Assembly (NCBI RefSeq): GCF_003217215.1
Contig: NZ_QJTD01000002.1
Coordinates: 322,654 to 386,653 of the forward strand
Length of the DNA: 64,000 nucleotides
From: Winogradskyella epiphytica
GTDB taxonomy: Bacteria > Bacteroidota > Bacteroidia > Flavobacteriales > Flavobacteriaceae
Direction of reading: 5' to 3'
Position 1 is the first letter of the stretch. The number at the start of each line of letters is the position of its first letter. A model generated the notes under the pieces. That model ran no database searches. It was not told the DNA's origin and saw only the letters and a program-made list of their open reading frames with translations. Made by a program: the position numbers and the translations under genes. This document shows, one piece after another, positions 36,207 through 45,602 of the stretch.

Positions 36207-36214
36207 TAATTTTG
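36207..36214 (+). promoter_or_regulatory. Putative -7 element of fumC
   Basis: TAATTTTG, an exact TAnnTTTG match beginning 34 bases before the fumC start codon. Confidence 0.55.
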
Positions 36215-36240
36215 CAAAAGCTTTAAATACATTATATATT

Positions 36241-37638
36241 ATGGATTACCGAATTGAAAAAGATACAATGGGCGAGGTAAAAGTACCAGCCGACAAATTA
36301 TGGGGAGCGCAAACAGAACGTTCAAGAAATAATTTTAAAATTGGTGCTCCAGCATCAATGCCTTTAGAGATTGTTTATGGTTTTGCATACCTTAAAAAAG
36401 CAGCAGCCTATACTAATTGTGAGTTAGAGGTTTTACCTAAAGAAAAACGCGATTTAATTGCACAAGTTTGCGATGAAATTTTAGAAGGAAAACATGATGA
36501 CCAATTTCCGTTAGTTATATGGCAAACGGGATCTGGAACTCAAAGTAATATGAACGTTAACGAAGTTATTGCTAATCGCGCACACCAAATCGCTGGGAAA
36601 ATTATTGGTGAAGGTGAAAAAACCATTCAACCTAATGATGATGTAAATAAATCACAATCATCTAACGATACGTTCCCAACGGGAATGCATATAGCCGCTT
36701 ATAAAAAAGTTGTAGAAACGACTATTCCTGGAGTTATTCAACTTCGTAATACCTTACACAAAAAATCACTTGAATTTAAGAATGTTGTAAAAATTGGTCG
36801 TACTCACCTAATGGATGCAACACCATTAACTTTAGGTCAGGAGTTTTCTGGATATGTGTCTCAATTAGACCATGGACTTAAAGCTTTAGAACATACTTTA
36901 GCTCACTTAAGTGAACTAGCTTTAGGAGGTACAGCAGTTGGAACTGGTTTAAACACACCAAAAGGTTACGACGTATTAGTTGCTAAATATATTTCAGAAT
37001 TTACAGGTTTACCATTTATTACTGCAGAGAATAAGTTTGAAGCATTAGCTGCACACGACGCCATTGTAGAAACTCATGGAGCCTTAAAATTATTAGCCGT
37101 TTCTTTAAACAAAATCGCTAATGATATTAGAATGATGGCTTCAGGTCCACGTTCTGGAATTGGAGAAATTATTATTCCAGCCAACGAACCAGGAAGTTCT
37201 ATTATGCCAGGAAAGGTTAATCCAACACAATGTGAAGCTTTAACTATGGTTTGTGCACAAGTAATGGGTAACGATGTGGCGATATCTGTAGGTGGTACAC
37301 AAGGTCATTATGAGCTTAACGTTTTCAAACCAATGATGGCAGCTAACCTTTTACAATCGGCACAGTTACTAGGTGATGCATGTGTAAGTTTTGATGAGCA
37401 TTGTGCAATAGGTATTGAGCCAAACCATCAAGTAATTAAAGAATTACTAAACAACTCTTTAATGTTAGTAACAGCTTTAAATACTAAGATTGGTTATTAT
37501 AAGGCAGCTGAAATCGCTAATACAGCACATAAAAATGGCACGACTTTGAAAGAAGAAGCTATAAATCTAGGTTATGTTTCTGCAGAGGATTATGACGAAT
37601 GGGTTAAACCAGAAAATATGGTTGGAAGCCTCAATTAA
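36241..37638 (+). CDS. fumC: Class II fumarate hydratase
   Basis: Iron-independent fumarase of the TCA cycle, 465 residues, homotetramer in the cytoplasm. The start [20 protein letters not shown] is typical; substrate and catalytic segments are [13 protein letters not shown] (near 100), [26 protein letters not shown] (near 187) and the fumarase/aspartase signature [13 protein letters not shown] (near 318). Length is normal. It has its own promoter, and a secreted T9SS protein follows 30 bases downstream, which may be read through. Confidence 0.97.
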   Translation: MDYRIEKDTMGEVKVPADKLWGAQTERSRNNFKIGAPASMPLEIVYGFAYLKKAAAYTNCELEVLPKEKRDLIAQVCDEILEGKHDDQFPLVIWQTGSGTQSNMNVNEVIANRAHQIAGKIIGEGEKTIQPNDDVNKSQSSNDTFPTGMHIAAYKKVVETTIPGVIQLRNTLHKKSLEFKNVVKIGRTHLMDATPLTLGQEFSGYVSQLDHGLKALEHTLAHLSELALGGTAVGTGLNTPKGYDVLVAKYISEFTGLPFITAENKFEALAAHDAIVETHGALKLLAVSLNKIANDIRMMASGPRSGIGEIIIPANEPGSSIMPGKVNPTQCEALTMVCAQVMGNDVAISVGGTQGHYELNVFKPMMAANLLQSAQLLGDACVSFDEHCAIGIEPNHQVIKELLNNSLMLVTALNTKIGYYKAAEIANTAHKNGTTLKEEAINLGYVSAEDYDEWVKPENMVGSLN

Positions 37639-37668
37639 TCAATAAACTATTAATCAATTCACATAATT

Positions 37669-39114
37669 ATGAAACAAAAATTACTTTTATTTTCAAGTTT
37701 ACTTTTAATAGGCTTGACTAGTAACGCACAAATTGAGTTTATTAAAAGCACAATTGATAGCAACACAAGCGCACGACCATATGCTGTTGCTGCTTCAGAC
37801 TTAACGGGTGATGGCAATACAGATTTAGCTATTGGCACGTACAATGGCAGCAAAGTGGCATGGTATAAAAACAATGGAGATGAAACCTTCTCTCCAGGAG
37901 TTATACTTGAAGCAACAGGCACAGCTGCATTATCTTTTATAGAAAGTATTGCAATTGCAGACTTAAACAATGATGGATTTAATGATATAATTGCGACTGG
38001 AGGTGGAAGTAACAACCTAGTTTGGTTTCAAAATAATGGAGACGAAACTTTTCAACCTGCTCAATTAATCTCATCCGAAATTGATGGAGCTGGCGCTGTT
38101 AAAGTAGCGAATATAGACAATGACCCTAACGGTAACTTAGATATTATTGTATCTGGATATTATTTAGATGGAATTGTTTACTTTTTAGGGAATGGTGATG
38201 GCACTTTTGGACCAATGAAAATTTTAGCACAAGAAGCTGCTAATTCAGGTCCTGGATCATTCGATATTGCTGATTTTGATGGTGATGGCGACTTAGATGT
38301 GGTTGTTGGTTATACTTCAGGTGGCTTCATTAAGCTATATGACAATAAACTTGTTCAGGATGGTTTAGATACTTCAGGTGATGTTCCTTTTGAACCGTAC
38401 ACAACTACTGTAGATTCAGATAATGGATGGTTATGGTCTGTAATTTTTGCTGACGTAAATAATGATGGGAACTTAAACATTGTAAAGTCTGATTCTGAAC
38501 CAACTACAGGCAATGCTACATTAGCTTGGTACTCAAGTGACACAGCAGGTATTGAAACTACGTTTACAGAAACAGTAGTCCCTACTAGTTTTTCACATGG
38601 TGGAGCCGTAAATGTTGCGGATATAAACAACAATGGATACAACGATTTAATTTTAGGAAACAGCTATTCCTCTGGTGTAGATTTAATAGTTTTTGAAGGA
38701 AACGAAGATGGTTCTTTAGGTGAAGAACTTATTTTAGACGATACTACAGGTACCATATTCTCTATGGCATTGGCCGATTTCAATAATGATGAAAAATTAG
38801 ACATCGCTACAATAAGCTATTTATTAAACGACCTTAATGTTTTCTTTAATAATACGACGTTATCGACTCCATCTTTTGAAACAACAGAAATCGTATTATT
38901 CCCGAATCCTGTTAAAAACACTTTATATTTAAAGAGTAATAAAACTGAAGATATGAAGGTATCTGTATATAATATTTTAGGTGAAAAAGTTTTTAATAGT
39001 ACTTTAAGTGCAATTCACGGTTTAGATGTTTCTAACTTAAGTAATGGCGTGTATTTTATAAAACTTGATAATAATAATAATAATAAGTCAACATTCAAAT
39101 TTGTAAAACAATAA
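37669..39114 (+). CDS. Secreted FG-GAP/VCBS-repeat protein with T9SS sorting domain
   Basis: Exported protein of 481 residues. A signal peptide ends near residue 21 (LLIGLTSNAQ), then about six beta-propeller-type repeats each carry Asp/Asn calcium-like loops (DLTGDGNTDLAIG, DLNNDGFNDIIATG, DFDGDGDLDVVVG, DVNNDGNLNIVKS, DINNNGYNDLILG, DFNNDEKLDIATI). The C-terminal 75 residues form a type A sorting domain (LFPNPVKNTLYLKS ... LSNGVYFIKLD), so the protein should leave the cell through the type IX secretion system and be anchored or released. Ligand unknown. It is followed by a strong terminator. Confidence 0.9.
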   Translation: MKQKLLLFSSLLLIGLTSNAQIEFIKSTIDSNTSARPYAVAASDLTGDGNTDLAIGTYNGSKVAWYKNNGDETFSPGVILEATGTAALSFIESIAIADLNNDGFNDIIATGGGSNNLVWFQNNGDETFQPAQLISSEIDGAGAVKVANIDNDPNGNLDIIVSGYYLDGIVYFLGNGDGTFGPMKILAQEAANSGPGSFDIADFDGDGDLDVVVGYTSGGFIKLYDNKLVQDGLDTSGDVPFEPYTTTVDSDNGWLWSVIFADVNNDGNLNIVKSDSEPTTGNATLAWYSSDTAGIETTFTETVVPTSFSHGGAVNVADINNNGYNDLILGNSYSSGVDLIVFEGNEDGSLGEELILDDTTGTIFSMALADFNNDEKLDIATISYLLNDLNVFFNNTTLSTPSFETTEIVLFPNPVKNTLYLKSNKTEDMKVSVYNILGEKVFNSTLSAIHGLDVSNLSNGVYFIKLDNNNNNKSTFKFVKQ

Positions 39115-39135
39115 TTTTATACACATTATAAAACT

Positions 39136-39167
39136 AAAGCGTTGGCTATCTGCCAACGCTTTTTTTA
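39136..39167 (+). terminator. Terminator after the T9SS cargo gene
   Basis: AAAGCGTTGGC, a five-base loop, then GCCAACGC and a run of eight T; it starts 22 bases after the stop. Confidence 0.92.
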
Positions 39168-39269
39168 TTTTTACATTTCTATAATTTTCATTTATTCAGC
39201 ATTTTCATTCTTTGGATTTGTTTTTTAATTTGAAAAAAAAAGCTAATCTTTACAAAAACACCAACCACT

Positions 39270-40523
39270 ATGTCTATACTAATTACCAACATTAAACAGT
39301 TAATTCAAGTCCGTGATGTAAATACTACAATTTTAAAAGGTAGTGAAATGAAAGAACTTCCAATTTTAGAAAATGCCTATATCTATATGGAACATGATAC
39401 AATCATAGAATATGGATTAATGGAAGATCACTACAGCATAGATGCTGAAACGGTAATTGATGCCACCGGAAAAATTGTTTTACCTTCTTGGTGCGATTCA
39501 CATACACATATTGTTTATGCCGGAGATAGAACTTCTGAGTTTGTAGATAGGATTAATGGTTTAAGTTATGCTGATATTGCCAATAAAGGCGGAGGTATTT
39601 TAAATTCTGCTAAAAAATTACAAGAAACCTCTGAAGAAGAATTGTATCAACAATCCGTAAAGCGATTAAATGATTTGATCGCAATGGGAACTGGAGCTGT
39701 TGAAATTAAAACAGGTTATGGTCTTACGGTTGAAGCGGAATTAAAAATGCTTCGAGTTATAAAGCGTATGAAGCAAGAGAGTTTAGCCATTATCATCCCT
39801 ACTCTATTGGCTGCACATGCTATTCCCGAAGAATACCATTCTAATAAGCAAGAGTACATTAAGTATATCACAGACGAATTAATACCTAAGGCTGCCGAAC
39901 TTAATATCACTAATTATGTAGATGTATTTTGTGAAGAAGGATATTTCGATATTAATGACACTGAGGCTATTTTAGAGGCTGGAAATAAATATAATCTTCG
40001 ACCAAAAATCCATGTAAATCAATTCAATATTGTTGGTGGGATTGCTTTAGGAGTTAAACACAATGCCCTTTCTGTAGATCATTTAGAGGAAATAAATGAT
40101 GACGATATTGAAGCATTAAAAGGCAGTGAAACCATTTCAGTTGCCTTACCTGGTTGCTCTTATTTTTTAAGCATTCCTTACACTCAAGGTAGAAAAATTA
40201 TAGACGCAGGCTTACCTTTAGCAATCGCGACGGATTACAATCCGGGTTCTTCACCTAGTGGAAATATGAATTTTGTTGTCAGTGCAGCTTGTGTTAAAAT
40301 GAGATTAACTCCAGAGGAGGCTATTAACGCTGCCACTGTAAATGGTGCCTATGCTATGGGAATAAGTAATATGTACGGAAGCATTACGCGAGGGAAGAAA
40401 GCCAACTTGATAATTACCAAGCCAATGAACCACTATAGTGAGATTCCTTATGCATTTGCTCACAATCCCGTGGAACAAGTCATAATTAATGGTCAGGTTT
40501 TAGTCAAGCATTCTGAGCAATAA
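39270..40523 (+). CDS. hutI: Imidazolonepropionase
   Basis: Third step of histidine breakdown: hydrolysis of imidazolone-5-propionate to formimidoylglutamate, 417 residues, cytoplasmic. The amidohydrolase metal site is CDSHTHIVYAGDR near 73-85, further ligands lie in PKIHVNQFN (near 250) and SVDHLEEIND, and the metal Asp is in IATDYNPGSSPSG (near 325). Formimidoylglutamase (41584) is close by but separated by an opposite-strand gene; hutH and hutU are not in the window. TTAATTTG about 40 bases upstream is a one-mismatch -7 element. Confidence 0.95.
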   Translation: MSILITNIKQLIQVRDVNTTILKGSEMKELPILENAYIYMEHDTIIEYGLMEDHYSIDAETVIDATGKIVLPSWCDSHTHIVYAGDRTSEFVDRINGLSYADIANKGGGILNSAKKLQETSEEELYQQSVKRLNDLIAMGTGAVEIKTGYGLTVEAELKMLRVIKRMKQESLAIIIPTLLAAHAIPEEYHSNKQEYIKYITDELIPKAAELNITNYVDVFCEEGYFDINDTEAILEAGNKYNLRPKIHVNQFNIVGGIALGVKHNALSVDHLEEINDDDIEALKGSETISVALPGCSYFLSIPYTQGRKIIDAGLPLAIATDYNPGSSPSGNMNFVVSAACVKMRLTPEEAINAATVNGAYAMGISNMYGSITRGKKANLIITKPMNHYSEIPYAFAHNPVEQVIINGQVLVKHSEQ

Positions 40524-40537
40524 GAACTATTAAAAAT

Positions 40538-40573
40538 AAAAAAATCCGAAAGTTGTCTTTCGGATTTTTTTTT
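40538..40573. terminator. Bidirectional terminator, hutI and coiled-coil gene
   Basis: AAATCCGAAAG and CTTTCGGATTT with a four-base loop, flanked by A and T runs on both sides. It lies between convergent genes and can stop both. Confidence 0.93.
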
Positions 40574-40590
40574 AATTCAATTAGTCGAAA

Positions 40591-41478
40591 TTATTTCAAT
40601 TCAAACTCCGTAGAAGAGATTAATTCTTTTTCATTAAACACATTTACTGTATAACGTCCAGTTTCAAACTTAGAATCATCTAATTCGTTGATATACTCAC
40701 AAATATTTAAGTTTTTATTCTCATAGTTGAATCTACTAATCAAACTATAATTCAATATTTGGTCTTCAAATTCAATCTGATCATTAGAACCTAGTACATT
40801 GTTCTTAGGGTCTATAACCTGAACGTATAATTCTTTATCACCTGCCTCTGCAAGCATATTTTTAGCTACCGTAAAGCAAACTTTAATTTTGTCACTTCGT
40901 CTTGCACGTTCTGTTGGAATTTGCTTTCCACTGCTTCTTTCAATAACTCCCATACCAACTAAACCAACAGTCTGTAGTGCTGCTGCATCTTTTACAACAG
41001 TAGACAATTCTGTGTTTTGTACTAAAAGTGAATCCGTAAACATAGTACGTTCGGCTAACTGCGTTTGCGTACTATCTAAAGACGTTGCTAAATATTTATT
41101 TTCAACCTTCAAGCGATCATTTTCTGCTAATAACACATCCATTTCTTCCTGCAAGGCTAAATACTTCTTTTTATACCTCCATAAACTACCTACACTATTT
41201 TGTGATACTTTAAGAGAATCCATTAGTACTTGAATACGATTTCTCGCCTCAATTAAATCTTGATTTTTTATTTCGCTCTCTGCTATAGCCTCATCATAAT
41301 CTTTGGCCATATTATTAAGATCATTCATTACTTGTTGCTTCTCATTAGTCAACACTTTTTCATTCTCTTGCTTATCATTATAAAGCTTTGATGTATAAAA
41401 TGCTGTACCTAAGAACAATACTAAAAGTATACCTAATCCAACTTTTAATCCTGTATTTGATTTTTGTGAACCTTCCAT
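40591..41478 (-). CDS. Membrane-anchored coiled-coil protein
   Basis: Protein of 295 residues with one N-terminal transmembrane helix (about 11-28, LKVGLGILLVLFLGTAFY), a long coiled coil (about 33-165) and a C-terminal beta domain (about 185-295, KVCFTVAKNMLAEAGDKELYVQVIDP). The topology suggests a periplasmic coiled coil and C-terminal domain. I recall homologues across Bacteroidota labelled hypothetical or, loosely, chromosome-partitioning; there is no ParA motif. It lies antisense between hutI and hutG, with a shared terminator on the hutI side. Confidence 0.82.
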   Translation of the reverse strand: MEGSQKSNTGLKVGLGILLVLFLGTAFYTSKLYNDKQENEKVLTNEKQQVMNDLNNMAKDYDEAIAESEIKNQDLIEARNRIQVLMDSLKVSQNSVGSLWRYKKKYLALQEEMDVLLAENDRLKVENKYLATSLDSTQTQLAERTMFTDSLLVQNTELSTVVKDAAALQTVGLVGMGVIERSSGKQIPTERARRSDKIKVCFTVAKNMLAEAGDKELYVQVIDPKNNVLGSNDQIEFEDQILNYSLISRFNYENKNLNICEYINELDDSKFETGRYTVNVFNEKELISSTEFELK

Positions 41479-41583
41479 AAACTGTTTGTTTTAAAGTAGT
41501 ATTAATACTTGTTATAATTTTTAAATTTGAGGTCAATGTAAGTAATAAAACTGTACTTTTATTTATTAAAATTAACTATCCAA

Positions 41584-42603
41584 ATGCAACATCTCATATT
41601 ATTTACAGAAAAAGAAAAACGAGCTCTTTTAAATAAACGCAAATCAGAATCAAAATTTGGAGAACATATTAAGTTACCTACTAACCTCACTAATATATAC
41701 GAGGATATTAACAATTTAGACGTTGACTATGTCCTGTTTGGTATTAAAGAGGATATAGGAGTTTATGGAAACCTCGGAAATCCGGGCACTTCTAAGGCCT
41801 GGGACGCTACTCTAAAAGTTTTGTTAAATATTCAAGAGAATAGTCTTACAAATCCAAAACGTGTATTAATCTTAGGTCATTTAGACTATTCTGAAAAACG
41901 AGAGGAGTTATTAAAGCTAGATTTATCAAAGAAAAAAGAACGCTTTCAAGTTAGGGACTTCGTTGAAAATATAGATAAAGATGTGTCGCATATTGTAGCA
42001 ACCATTGTTAAGGCTGGGAAAAATCCTATAATTATTGGTGGAGGTCATAACAATGCTTATGGCAATATAAAAGGGACTTCTTTAGGTAAGAATGATAAAA
42101 TAAACGTCGTCAATTTTGATGCACATACAGATTTTAGAGCTGAAGAAGGTAGACATAGTGGGAATGGATTTACTTATGCATTTGCTGAAGGCTTCTTAAA
42201 AAATTATTTCATTTTTGGACTTCACGAAAATTATACTTCCGATACTATTTTTAAAACTATTAAGAAAATCAAATCTATTAAATTCAATACTTATGAAGCT
42301 ATTGAAGTAAGGAAAGAACTTGACTTTAAATCTGAGATGAAAATAGCCTTAGAACATGTTTCTGGCAAATCCTTCGGAATTGAAATTGATTGCGATGCTA
42401 TTAGAAATATTCCAAGTAGCGCCATGACGCCAAGTGGATTTAGTGCAAAGAAAGCCCGACAGTTTGTACATTATTTTGGAAAACATGAAAATGCGGCTTA
42501 TTTACATATTTGTGAAGCTGCTCCAACCAAAAAGACGGCAACCAAAGTTGGTAAATTAATTACCTATATGATAACAGATTTTATGAGAGCAAATGGAAAT
42601 TAA
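41584..42603 (+). CDS. hutG: Formimidoylglutamase (arginase family)
   Basis: Manganese hydrolase of the ureohydrolase fold, 339 residues, expected to split formimidoylglutamate into glutamate and formamide. Metal-site motifs are IIGGGHNNAYG (near 155), NFDAHTDFRAEEG (near 178) and the third Asp pair in GIEIDCDAIRNIPSSA (near 263). Assignment to HutG over arginase or agmatinase rests on the nearby hutI and the long N-terminal part. Its end overlaps a GNAT gene by 11 bases, so the two are co-translated. Confidence 0.88.
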   Translation: MQHLILFTEKEKRALLNKRKSESKFGEHIKLPTNLTNIYEDINNLDVDYVLFGIKEDIGVYGNLGNPGTSKAWDATLKVLLNIQENSLTNPKRVLILGHLDYSEKREELLKLDLSKKKERFQVRDFVENIDKDVSHIVATIVKAGKNPIIIGGGHNNAYGNIKGTSLGKNDKINVVNFDAHTDFRAEEGRHSGNGFTYAFAEGFLKNYFIFGLHENYTSDTIFKTIKKIKSIKFNTYEAIEVRKELDFKSEMKIALEHVSGKSFGIEIDCDAIRNIPSSAMTPSGFSAKKARQFVHYFGKHENAAYLHICEAAPTKKTATKVGKLITYMITDFMRANGN

Positions 42604-43060
42604 GATCATTCATTATAAGGCAGAATACGATAAAAGCTTCTATGATTTAAATATCGAATGGCTGAAAACCTATTTCGATGTAGAGCCTATCGATGAGGCT
42701 GTATTAAGTAATCCAAGCAAATATATTATTGATAAAGGTGGTTATATATTTTTTGCTAAGAAAATTGATAAAATTGTTGGAACCGTTGCTTTGATGCCTA
42801 CCAGAGAAGAGGGAATTTTAGAATTGACTAAAATGGCGGTTTCACCTGAAGAACGTGGTCAAAAAATTGGGCAACAATTACTTCAATATTGTATAGACTT
42901 TGGCAAACAACAAAATTTAAAAGGCCTTCTACTCTATTCTTCTACTAAATTAGAAAATGCAATTCACCTATATAGAAAATACGGATTCAAAGAGGTAGAC
43001 TTGGAACCTGATGTTATTTATAAACGCTCGGATATAAAGATGCTATTGACCTACTCATAA
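42593..43060 (+). CDS. GNAT family N-acetyltransferase
   Basis: Acetyl-CoA-dependent acetyltransferase of 155 residues. The acetyl-CoA-binding motif A is MAVSPEERGQKIGQQLLQYC (about 83-102), preceded by the strand VGTVALMPTREEGILELTKM and followed by the C-terminal NAIHLYRKYGFKEV. The substrate is unknown. Overlap with hutG by 11 bases suggests translational coupling. A bidirectional hairpin follows. Confidence 0.88.
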   Translation: MEIKIIHYKAEYDKSFYDLNIEWLKTYFDVEPIDEAVLSNPSKYIIDKGGYIFFAKKIDKIVGTVALMPTREEGILELTKMAVSPEERGQKIGQQLLQYCIDFGKQQNLKGLLLYSSTKLENAIHLYRKYGFKEVDLEPDVIYKRSDIKMLLTYS

Positions 43061-43075
43061 CTTTATTGTATACGA

Positions 43076-43113
43076 AAAAGACCTTTAAGAGTTATAATTC
43101 TAAAAGGTCTTTT
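43076..43113. terminator. Bidirectional terminator after the GNAT gene
   Basis: AAAAGACCTTTAAGA pairs with TCTAAAAGGTCTTTT apart from one mismatch. It lies between the convergent GNAT gene and the membrane protein gene that ends the 43137-52433 cluster. Confidence 0.85.
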
Positions 43114-43136
43114 AAGTTATTAGTTACTAAACTTTT

Positions 43137-44837
43137 CTATTGCTGACTCGCTGCTTTCAACGAATCCAATTGTCTTTGTAAAGCATTTATTTTATCAGTG
43201 TTATCATCAACCTTAGGAATACTCATTAAGGAATCCATAGCACGTTCCATGATATCCTCATCTTGTTTTGGTTGCTCGTTATAATAATAACCAATGCCTT
43301 CGCTGGCTCTCCAAGCTTCATTTAATTGATAATATACTTCCTGATCCCAAGTGCTTGGATGCTTAACATCTATCCAAATGACATCTCTATATTCGCTATC
43401 AATTAAAACTAAATCTGGTGTTGCTGCACCATCAAATTGTTGTGCATCGGAAGAACTTATGGAAGAAATAGTTCCTAAGAAAAACATACGTTTTCTTCCT
43501 GCTATATTTTTTATATAAGGTCTGAATTCTACAGGTGTACTCGCGGACCAATCGTATTCTTTTTTAGATTCTTTCACTTTTAAAGGCATAGCCGAAACAC
43601 CAGCATAACCTTGTTTTTTGGTGGCATGATCGTAATAATATAATTTATCTGTTCCGTCCGCTGGAACAAATACACTATAACTTAAACTTGTACGCTCATC
43701 GCCTACCGGCTCTAAACCAAACCAATGATACAATCCGCTATACGCATCTGTATTAGAGCCTGAAAAGTCGAAATCAGTAACATATGGCTGCTGATTTTGG
43801 TCTTTTGGCATTAAAGGAATTTTTACGGCAGTTTTCATATTCCAAGGTAAAGGATCACTAAATCCACCTAAGAACTTTAAAGATTCTGCTTCTAATTGTG
43901 AAACTTTTTCAGATAAGGTATTTTGTTTCATTAAAAACGGATAGTTTTTAATTTCATCTGGACTGACATAAGTTCCTTTTCCAATTAGAATTCGCTCTAT
44001 ATAATCGTTAAAATCATGCTCTCCATTTTCAATGATCATTACACCTCCAAAACTTGGGTAAGGAAAGAAAAAACCTTTCCATTTAATTAAGCTTACTACC
44101 TGGACCCATTCGTCATTATCATCTTTCATATAAAACGTGTCACTAGGCTCGTGATTAAACAACATCCATGGATTGAAACGTTGCACCACAGCATTATAGG
44201 TGTTACGACTAAACTTTAAGGACTCTCCAATTGAAAAGGTAACATCTATACGGTTTTCATTAGAAAAGCGCGGAAAAGGGGTTGTACTGCTCACTGAAAA
44301 TACTTCTTCTGTATTATCACTAATACGCTGCATGATGTATTTTTCACTCGGTTGAATCGCCATTGTCCATTTATTCTGATGATCTACTCTAACCAAATGT
44401 GGCAAGGATACATCTTTTGTTTCGCCAACACTTTCGTTAGCCATAGAAAAGATATTTCTTAAGGGTTGAATTCGTTCGTTTTGAGTTAAAGGCAATTCGT
44501 GAATCTCGATTTTGTTCAAACTATTATAAACATTATAGGTTTTCATGTAATCGTACATTTTTAAATGCCAACCGAAAACATATAATACACCGAAGAATAG
44601 GATGAGTAAGGCTAAAATACCTAATCGTCCACCGACACCGGAAGAGTTCCTAAATTTACGTAAGCCTAAGAATAATACCAGTGCACTAAGTAATATTATA
44701 AAAATGTATTTACGTACAAATAATAAAGCAGGTTGGTAATCGTCTCTGAAATAAAACAATACCACTAATAGTGTCAAGCCAATGAAAATGGTGATTCGTT
44801 TTTGCTTACCTCCTTTGTTCCAGTAATTTTTAATCAT
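43137..44837 (-). CDS. Large membrane protein of unknown function (cluster end)
   Basis: Protein of 566 residues. Three transmembrane helices lie at about 14-28, 41-60 and 70-91. The remaining 470 residues are soluble and probably outside the cytoplasm, with many aromatic beta strands (SLIKWKGFFFPYPSFGGVMIIENGEHDF; YSGLYHWFGLEPVGDE) and a region VLIDSEYRDVIWIDVKHP. It ends in a short coiled coil (DKINALQRQLDSLKAA). I recognise no enzyme motif. It is the last gene of an eight-gene minus-strand cluster with an AAA+ ATPase. The 117-base gap before it shows no promoter match. Confidence 0.8.
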   Translation of the reverse strand: MIKNYWNKGGKQKRITIFIGLTLLVVLFYFRDDYQPALLFVRKYIFIILLSALVLFLGLRKFRNSSGVGGRLGILALLILFFGVLYVFGWHLKMYDYMKTYNVYNSLNKIEIHELPLTQNERIQPLRNIFSMANESVGETKDVSLPHLVRVDHQNKWTMAIQPSEKYIMQRISDNTEEVFSVSSTTPFPRFSNENRIDVTFSIGESLKFSRNTYNAVVQRFNPWMLFNHEPSDTFYMKDDNDEWVQVVSLIKWKGFFFPYPSFGGVMIIENGEHDFNDYIERILIGKGTYVSPDEIKNYPFLMKQNTLSEKVSQLEAESLKFLGGFSDPLPWNMKTAVKIPLMPKDQNQQPYVTDFDFSGSNTDAYSGLYHWFGLEPVGDERTSLSYSVFVPADGTDKLYYYDHATKKQGYAGVSAMPLKVKESKKEYDWSASTPVEFRPYIKNIAGRKRMFFLGTISSISSSDAQQFDGAATPDLVLIDSEYRDVIWIDVKHPSTWDQEVYYQLNEAWRASEGIGYYYNEQPKQDEDIMERAMDSLMSIPKVDDNTDKINALQRQLDSLKAASQQ

Positions 44838-44954
44838 ATGTTATTTTTTAAATCTGCTAAACTCTGTTTTTCGCTTTGCGTATTTTTTTTGTTATTTTTT
44901 CCACCTTAAGCACAAGAACTATGCTTAATAGAATTTCTCTAATTCTTAAAAGGT

Positions 44955-45479
44955 CTACATCAACCCCTTATCTTTTAAACGTTCTCTCGCACTTGGCTTC
45001 TTTACTTCTGGCTCTTTTTCAATTTCTTTTTTAGCCTCTTCGACCACCTTTGGCTCTCTCGTTTTTAAGTCTTCAATAAACCCTTTTCCTTTTTCAACAG
45101 CATCTTCGACCAAATCCCCAATAGAATCGCTTTGTTCTTCTACTACTTCAGAAGTTTTAAAAACAAATGCCGCGAGATAAGTACCTAATAAAGTACCAAA
45201 AATGCTCGATGCGAACAAGGACACTGTAGCTAAATCAATAGGGATTATAAATCTTACCACCACAATTCCTATTAGAAACAAAAATCCTATATATACCAAA
45301 CGCATTAGAAAGGATTGCTCGTAAAGAAATCCTTTGGTACTATTTGGGTCCATTTGCAATTCTTTAGAATAGAAAATCTTATTGAAAAAACGGTAAATTT
45401 TATTGCTTTTAGACTCTCTCCAATACAGTAGAATTCCAAACAATATTGAAGCTATAAAAATTATTATTTCGAGTGTCAT
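44955..45479 (-). CDS. Small membrane protein with charged tail (cluster)
   Basis: Protein of 174 residues with transmembrane helices at about 3-20, 58-77 and 84-109 and a cytoplasmic-type charged tail of 60 residues rich in Glu and Lys (VEEAKKEIEKEPEVKKPS), ending RERLKDKGLM. The middle segment RFFNKIFYSKELQMDPNSTKG is amphipathic. No family is recognised with certainty. Position between two unknown genes of the AAA+ cluster, same strand, suggests it is a membrane subunit of the same system (inference). Confidence 0.78.
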   Translation of the reverse strand: MTLEIIIFIASILFGILLYWRESKSNKIYRFFNKIFYSKELQMDPNSTKGFLYEQSFLMRLVYIGFLFLIGIVVVRFIIPIDLATVSLFASSIFGTLLGTYLAAFVFKTSEVVEEQSDSIGDLVEDAVEKGKGFIEDLKTREPKVVEEAKKEIEKEPEVKKPSARERLKDKGLM

Positions 45480-45551
45480 AGTCTATAGTTTTAGAACAAA
45501 GCACTAAGTATGAAGCCCATTGCTTTTTATATAATTTTTGTTTCTTGTTTG

Positions 45552-45600
45552 TTTTTAGACTTGGGAGAGAAACAAGTACTCTACTAAATTAGTCTAAAAA
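45552..45600. repeat. Inverted repeat after the DUF6638-like gene
   Basis: TTTTTAGACT (45552-45561) and AGTCTAAAAA (45591-45600) are perfect ten-base arms around 29 bases. It ends three bases from the stop of the 45603-46838 gene and could act as a terminator or mRNA end. Confidence 0.55.
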
Positions 45601-45602
45601 AC

